A DNA stretch of 64,000 nucleotides. It comes from Spinellus fusiger (taxonomy: Eukaryota; Mucoromycota; Mucoromycetes; Mucorales; Phycomycetaceae). Shown piece after piece: positions 58,992 through 64,000 of the stretch (its first letter is position 1; each line of letters starts with the position of its first letter). The notes below the pieces were generated by a model. The model was not told the origin of the DNA and searched no databases. It saw nothing but the letters and a program-made list of their open reading frames with translations. The position numbers and the translations under genes were made by a program. The DNA is taken from NCBI GenBank assembly GCA_025094145.1, contig JALLLS010000020.1, positions 310,001 to 374,000 on the forward strand, in the 5' to 3' direction.

Positions 58992-61390
58992 ATGTCTCCA
59001 CCGCCACCATCACCACTAGCACCCAATTCAGTGGATCACTACTTTGGGACTAATAGATCCCACCGCCACGGGTCTTTTCCCTCTGTCAAGTCTGTCCCTC
59101 ACTCAAAATACCCTTCCTTCTCCCTTCGAATGCCCTTTTCAAGGCACGACAAACGGTGGCATTGGTGGCATGCTCTTTACTTATTCCTTTTTGTCTTGGG
59201 ATGCCTACAGATAACAATATCATTAGCAGGACAGACACTAGAAGAAACCTCCGTGCCTCTGGGTAAGTCCATTACAAGTACACTTGAAAGAGGGCGGAAT
59301 CTCATCTATAGAGGGATGATCGGTCTCTTTTTTGGAATTGCAATCATCTTATAGTAGCACGACAGTATCCTCGTCTTTCTTATCAGGCAATCAACACTAC
59401 AGAGCCTATTGTGCTACCTCGTACTACCGTGTATCATGTCACTGAGGAATTTGGTTGGGCCGACAATGCAGGTGCCGTTACTGCTCTTATTGCTGCTCAA
59501 CTCAACCAATCACTCGACGTATCTGTGATTATGCCATACTACTCCTTTCTTAAGCCTATGTATACAACAGTAGAGCGGAGTGCTGACCTTACCATTGATG
59601 TTCGTACTCCTGATGGAAAGACCATTCCCATCGAATTTAAAGTATGGATAGCAATGCATGATTTGGAAGACAGTGAAGACACAGAAGAGAGTGAAAACAG
59701 TAATGAGAACAGCAGTGAAAACACCAGTGAAAACACCAGTGAGAACAGCAGTGAAAAGGAAGAAGAATCTCAGGCCACAGCAATTGGGGAACAAAGAAAA
59801 AGACTCCAGGTGCCTGTATACCTTATTGGTCCTGGAAATCGCTCACCCTTTACACAGGCCTTTAAGGCTAAGAATGTAATGGCCATCCACACACCCCACC
59901 CTCTTCTGTCTAGTGAATGGAGAGAACAGTTCTTTAGCAAGGCGGCTGCTGCATTGATTGCCCACCGTGTCATGGCCAAGGATGAGGTGTCCTTGTTTGC
60001 ACCCTTGACAGCTCATCCTACCATTGATGTCATCCACTGCCACGGTGCCCACACAGCCCATGTCCTACAGCACCTGCACACCAAACGCAGTAACAATGCA
60101 TTGGGCCCACAACCCCCTGTCTTTGTCTATACAATGAACAATGCCGAGGATTTGCAGACAGTCCACACATTGTCAAACATCCTAAAGTTCATGGAGGTGT
60201 CTGAATGGGGAGTCACACCCGAGCAAACCGCCCTTTCCCTGCAGAAGACCCAGACAGCCTTGGAAGCCCAGTCTTATGTCCACGGCCAGCACATGGCGTT
60301 GGCAGGTCTAGGAGTTCAGTTGGCAGATGTTGTGACCATCAACAGCCAATCCATGGCACTGGACATTGTTCACGGACAGCCCACTTTTCAGCGACAAGAC
60401 TTGGTCATGCCTAGTTTATTGACCAAAGCCCACCACCGCCAATTCTTCGGTATCTCACAAGGCCTTCAATTCTCAACCAGCCCCTTCAATCACCCCGACC
60501 TAGTGACACGCAACCTTGTGTTTCCTGAGTTTGCCCTCGATGTCCTTAACCAGGCTCAGTGGACTGCACGTACGGTGTGGACCTTGGGAGGCACTTCTCC
60601 TGAATTTGTGGGGTACGCCAAGGACAAGATAAGAAAACATCTGGTGCGTCGTAAGGTTCTCGTTGAGGCCGATCTCCAGCGTCCTCTTGTTCTTTTTGCT
60701 GGTGAATTGACGATTGCAGACATGAAAACCATTGAACTCTCTGCAGAGTGCTTTGAGAATTACAACATGCGTCTAGTTTTATTAGGAGAGGGAGAGGCCC
60801 TGAATCAAGCCACTGCCCTCGCCACCCGCTACCAGAACATCATTGTCTTGTCGACTCCCAAGCAGATCCGTCAATGGTCGGTGTTTTGCAAGGCAGCGGC
60901 TGATGTGGTGCTGATGCCTGGTACCAATGCAGATGCCATGGAAGCCATGCTGTACGGTGCGTCTGTGCTTGCTCCTTACTCCTCCAATGCTCTGGATGTA
61001 TTGCAGGACCGTCCAGAGTGGAAGGTGGAGGGAGTGTTTCGACGCGATGTTCGTATTTCTCGTGACAAGATCACCAAGATCCCTACTGTGTCGAGTAGCG
61101 AGACCTTTAATGCCTATCTCTTTAACCATGCCAACATGGAGACAGCCATTGCTGACTTTGAACGAGATTGGAAGCGCACCAAGGAAAGCAAGACACTCCA
61201 GGAAGAATATGTGCTTCGGATGATGTACTCTACTCTGTCCCTGGATTGGGAGCGCGAAGGTGGACCTGTGGAGGAATACATGCATGTTTACCAATTGGCT
61301 CTTGCCGATAGACACATGCCTACCGCCACCCAACATGTACTGCAGGAAGAACAGATTGTGTTGCGTCGCTTATTGAGTGCGACTTCTTAA
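58992..61390 (+). CDS. GT5 (starch/glycogen synthase-like) membrane protein, probably degenerate
   Basis: Exons 58992-59262 and 59355-61390 (phase 1 join) give 768 residues. A Pro/Ser-rich cytosolic N-terminus, one membrane anchor (ALYLFLFVLGCLQITISLAG, about residues 62-81), then a Glyco_transf_5-like domain starting VYHVTEEFGW. Landmarks: VSVIMPYYSFLKP, VYLIGPGNRSPF, VIHCHGAH, YVHGQHMALAGLGVQLADVV, FFGISQGL. An acidic SEN-repeat (residues around 205-235) is inserted. Expected motifs are altered: the N-terminal GG loop reads WADNAGAV, the GRF...KG loop reads AGELTIADMK, and the acceptor-side E-x7-E reads NADAMEAMLYG. A lumenal or cell-surface role in polysaccharide synthesis is the family guess; catalysis is doubtful. 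Confidence 0.82.
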
Positions 61391-61589
61391 ATGTTGTTTA
61401 TTTGTATTTCTTATTTTCTTTTCTTATTTTCTCATTCATTCATTCATGTACTATATATCTTCTTTTTGTTTAGCTCTTTGCCTTTTTCTTTCTTTCTTTC
61501 TTTCTTTGTCTTTTATATATAAAGAAAGTCATTTGCCTCATATGTTTTGTATGGTAAAATGGATGGGATGTTATCAATGGTAGTGTAAT

Positions 61590-61795
61590 AGTTACTAGAT
61601 CATTATAATATTTAGTAATGACAAAATATAATAAGACACACCTTATTATTCTTTAGATAGTTTGCCTGTAGCATGAGTTTCCGTTAGTGAGTCAACCGAG
61701 ACTAGTGATAATCAGGGCTTTCCAAATAAATGCAAGTGATTGGGTATATAATTAGGATTAACATACTTGTTCAAGAAAGTGTGTATTCATTATTA
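61590..61795 (-). mobile_element. Internally deleted copy of the Fanzor-bearing element
   Basis: On the minus strand three blocks of the 46.4-48.1 kb element lie end to end: CACACTTTCTTGAACAAGTA (5' end), AATCACTTGCATTTATTTGG (from inside), and CTCGGTTGAC...CTAACGGAAAC with the 3' flank to GTCATTACTAAATATTATAAT. About 1.45 kb, including all recognisable nuclease coding sequence, is missing. Sequence identity in blocks is high by eye. A MITE-like, non-autonomous derivative is the simplest reading. Confidence 0.75.
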
Positions 61796-61799
61796 ACCA

Positions 61800-63670
61800 A
61801 TCAAAAGAGCACATTGACCCTACTTAAAAAGTGATTTTTTTAGTAAATATACTAGCAACCACTAGCAGCCATACATCAGCCTACGACGGGAATTTTGCAA
61901 CCTAAGCTTTGCTTCGGGGAAAATTCGTCCTTTGTTCTAAGCCGTGACCGCTAGCCCTTTGGGTGTGTAGATCAAGCCAATGTTTATCAGAGCTGTGTGT
62001 TTTACAGTGTTGGCATCTAATCTGAGATCCAAATTCCAAACCAGCATTGTAGGGGATCTTATTTTCAGTCTCAGAAGGTAATGAGAAAGTCCGCCTGGGT
62101 TGTTATCTTTGGTTGAAAGCCAAAGAGAAATCCTGGACAGTTCAAAGAGTCAACAAAGTCTGATGTTTATTTACTCTTTTGCACTTGTTTTATACTTTTC
62201 TAATTACTGATGTCTAATAATTCTAATAAAAAGCTCCATCTTGCTAAAATATCATCCCTTAGATATATGCCTTGCTAATTAACTCTTCTATTGTGTAGTC
62301 TTTTAGGTAGTCTGTGTTTCTATTGACTGGGATCAATATCTCTATTTATGATTAAGAGTAAGAGTAAGAATAAGAATAAGAATAAGAATAAGAGTAAGAG
62401 TAAGAATAAGAATAATATAAATAAAAATAAGAGTAAGAATAAGAATAAGAATATAAATAAGAATATAAATATAAATATTATATAACAAGAGAGAATAAGC
62501 TTTGTTATTCCTATAAAGGGGCTGTAGAAGGGGCTGTAGAAGGATTTTTGGTAGAATTCACAGCCTTCTCTCTTGTATTTCTTTCTTTCTTTTGTTTGTC
62601 TCTTTCTCTACTGCCAAATACAGTCCAACACATCAGGCACTATTTCTGCTGTAGATGAAAATCTTCTGTTCTCTGTTCTCCATATGCAGGTAAATCATCT
62701 CCGACATTTGTCAACTCTAATGAGTGCTTCGTTTGCCTCTGTGCTCTGTCTCCTTTTGTCTTGCTCCTCTTCTATTCTTTTCCCACCTTCTGATAGGCTG
62801 TAGGAAGCATAGCACAAGAAGACCCACTGTCCATTGTACTAACAAGTAACAAGGCATGGACTCAGTATGTGTGTGTGTGTGTGTGTCTATATGAATAGGA
62901 AGATGCATAAGAGATGTGGAAGGGTTATTAAAGTATCCATCATAAAAGAGCCATCGTGTCTACTGTCTGTTGTGGTAAAGAATAAAATAAGTAACTAAGC
63001 AACTAAATAAATAAAGGCCTTTCTATTTCATAAGGCTAATTGTAATTTCCATGCGCTTAATGAAAAATGAGTGGGGTACGATTGAGCTATCTGCACTGTG
63101 AAAATAATCTGACGTAGGATTTATCCCAATAAAAGAACACACCCATAGTCCTTGTTTTTCTTGTTTTTCTTCCTTCTAAAGAACAAGAGCTCAATAACAA
63201 GCCCCATACAGTAGAAGAGTAGGGTTCTGCTGAATAGAGCCTATCATGGAGTCCATTTGATCAACAGATAGACAGATGTGCAGGCATAAGTAAACACAGT
63301 CACATGTATCGATAGGCAGTGGCCTCTTAAACCCTCTGGTGTCTCGGGATATTTATTGCCTTATAAATGCCAATTGACTTCTTTATAGAGAGAGGATAAA
63401 CATTAAATGTCATGTGATAATGCTCCACTGCTTTATTTGCTTATTATTGCTGACTTAGCCCAATTGTTTGGCAAGGAGTTTGTGTTTCTTACCAACAAAA
63501 ATAGAAAAGACATTAACAGGCAGAATGAGTGTCCTGTGTATAAAGTGTGTGAGATAATTGAGGGGTTTCTATTTAATTTCCTATACGCCTATATAGCATA
63601 GTCTGGAGTTTCTCTGTTCTTCTTCCTCTTCCTCCTCTTCTTCCTCTTCCTCTCTCTCTTCTTATTTAGT
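61800..63670. other. Intergenic region with repeat debris
   Basis: Bases 61870-62330 hold GC-richer, probably retroelement-derived DNA; CTGATGTTTATT at 62160 recalls 31410. A (AATAAG/AGTAAG)n repeat spans 62350-62480 and a (GT)n run lies at 62869-62886. Bases 62573-62803 form an open frame without recognisable features. CT-rich DNA at 63620-63665 precedes the next ATG. Confidence 0.45.
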
Positions 63671-64000
63671 ATGGGAATAGTCTCGCTTAGAAACCAAAAC
63701 TACGAGGTACCCAACAGTAAAAAGCCTGGACAGTCTGGTATGTGGGTCTCTTTGTAGTCATCTTTTTTGTATTGTATTATATTGTATTGTACTGTATTGT
63801 ATTGTATTGTATTGACTCTCTTGTCTACTTCTTTAGCTACCTATAGAAACGGTAACTCACCAGTATTAAATGCAAAATTCTCTCCCAATGTAAATAATAT
63901 CTATGATATCTTTGCCCATGGTAAGTCTGCATAAACGTATTGGGTTCAATCATCAGCCTAGTACTACTGCATTCATTAAGTCTTGAACTAGGTCTCACTG
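63671..64000 (+). CDS. Long-chain acyl-CoA synthetase, first exons (3' end outside)
   Basis: Activates fatty acids to acyl-CoA using ATP. Exons 63671-63737, 63837-63920 and 63992 onward, all phase 1 joins, giving about 53 residues. The N-terminus (NYEVPNSKKPGQSATYRN, then PNVNNIYDIFAHGL) follows the start of fungal FAA-type enzymes: a short lead, a G-x-x-x-x-Y/F-R-N element, and N-T/N-I-Y/W-D-V/I-F. The AMP-binding domain lies beyond the window, so the call rests on a short segment. The first intron contains a TGTAT repeat (63766-63815). CT-rich DNA upstream supports the start. Confidence 0.55.
63764..63816. repeat. TGTAT pentamer repeat in an intron
   Basis: About nine TGTAT-type units (one TGTAC) within intron 1 of the acyl-CoA synthetase gene. 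Confidence 0.85.

Noticed and set aside
60782..61336. 184-codon frame opposite the GT5-like gene
   Set aside because: Shadow of the real gene on the other strand; no independent features.

Overview
The window looks like nuclear DNA of a filamentous fungus, most likely Mucoromycota (Mucorales-like). Reasons: AT-rich intergenic DNA, compact multi-exon genes with introns of about 37-100 nt (GTAAGT donors, CTAAY-type branch sites), CT-rich tracts upstream of start codons, a membrane-anchored GT5 glycosyltransferase of the kind I know from Mucorales, and Fanzor/TnpB-like, Tc1/mariner and LINE relics. Species assignment is inference; no rRNA or tRNA gene was seen.

Layout. 0-2.6 kb: 3' end of carnitine O-acyltransferase, convergent with and overlapping very-long-chain enoyl-CoA reductase (TSC13/TECR). 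4.4-10.5 kb: two uncharacterised proteins (4.49-5.09 and 9.25-10.49 kb), a Fanzor/TnpB C-terminal relic (6.1 kb) and an ornithine decarboxylase antizyme (7.0-7.8 kb). 10.5-16 kb: gene desert with simple repeats. 16.0-21.7 kb: transposon graveyard in which a Tc1 copy sits inside another Tc1 copy, which sits inside a LINE 3' end. 22.25-23.7 kb: nine-exon aldo-keto reductase. 27.5-32 kb: an ORF1-only LINE element fused to a Tc1 tail, a decayed member of a fungal family of unknown function, and LTR-like and LINE debris.

33.3-38.9 kb: MFS sugar transporter, then histidinol-phosphatase (HIS2) and DAHP synthase (ARO3/ARO4 type) transcribed divergently from a 189-bp promoter with a perfect Gcn4/CPC1-type site; these are steps of histidine and aromatic amino-acid synthesis. 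39.9-41.3 kb: full-length but dead Tc1. 42.5-45.3 kb: NOL12/RRP17-like, CCDC25-like and MPV17-family genes packed together. 46-51.2 kb: Tc1 tail, a Helitron/Fanzor composite relic, a shared repeat and a LINE 3' end. 51.5-61.4 kb: alpha/beta hydrolase, a coiled-coil protein of unknown function, a Tat-SF1/CUS2-like splicing factor and the GT5-like membrane protein. 61.6-61.8 kb: internally deleted copy of the Fanzor-bearing element. 63.67 kb to the end: first exons of a long-chain acyl-CoA synthetase.

Most interesting points: the three Fanzor-type relics, the HAL1-like ORF1-only LINE, the nested transposons with stops at Trp codons, a possible one-nucleotide exon in the CCDC25 gene, the unresolved frameshift question in the antizyme, and the shared HIS2/DAHPS promoter. 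All exon boundaries were derived by eye from reading frame, splice consensus and family knowledge; none was tested by transcript data.
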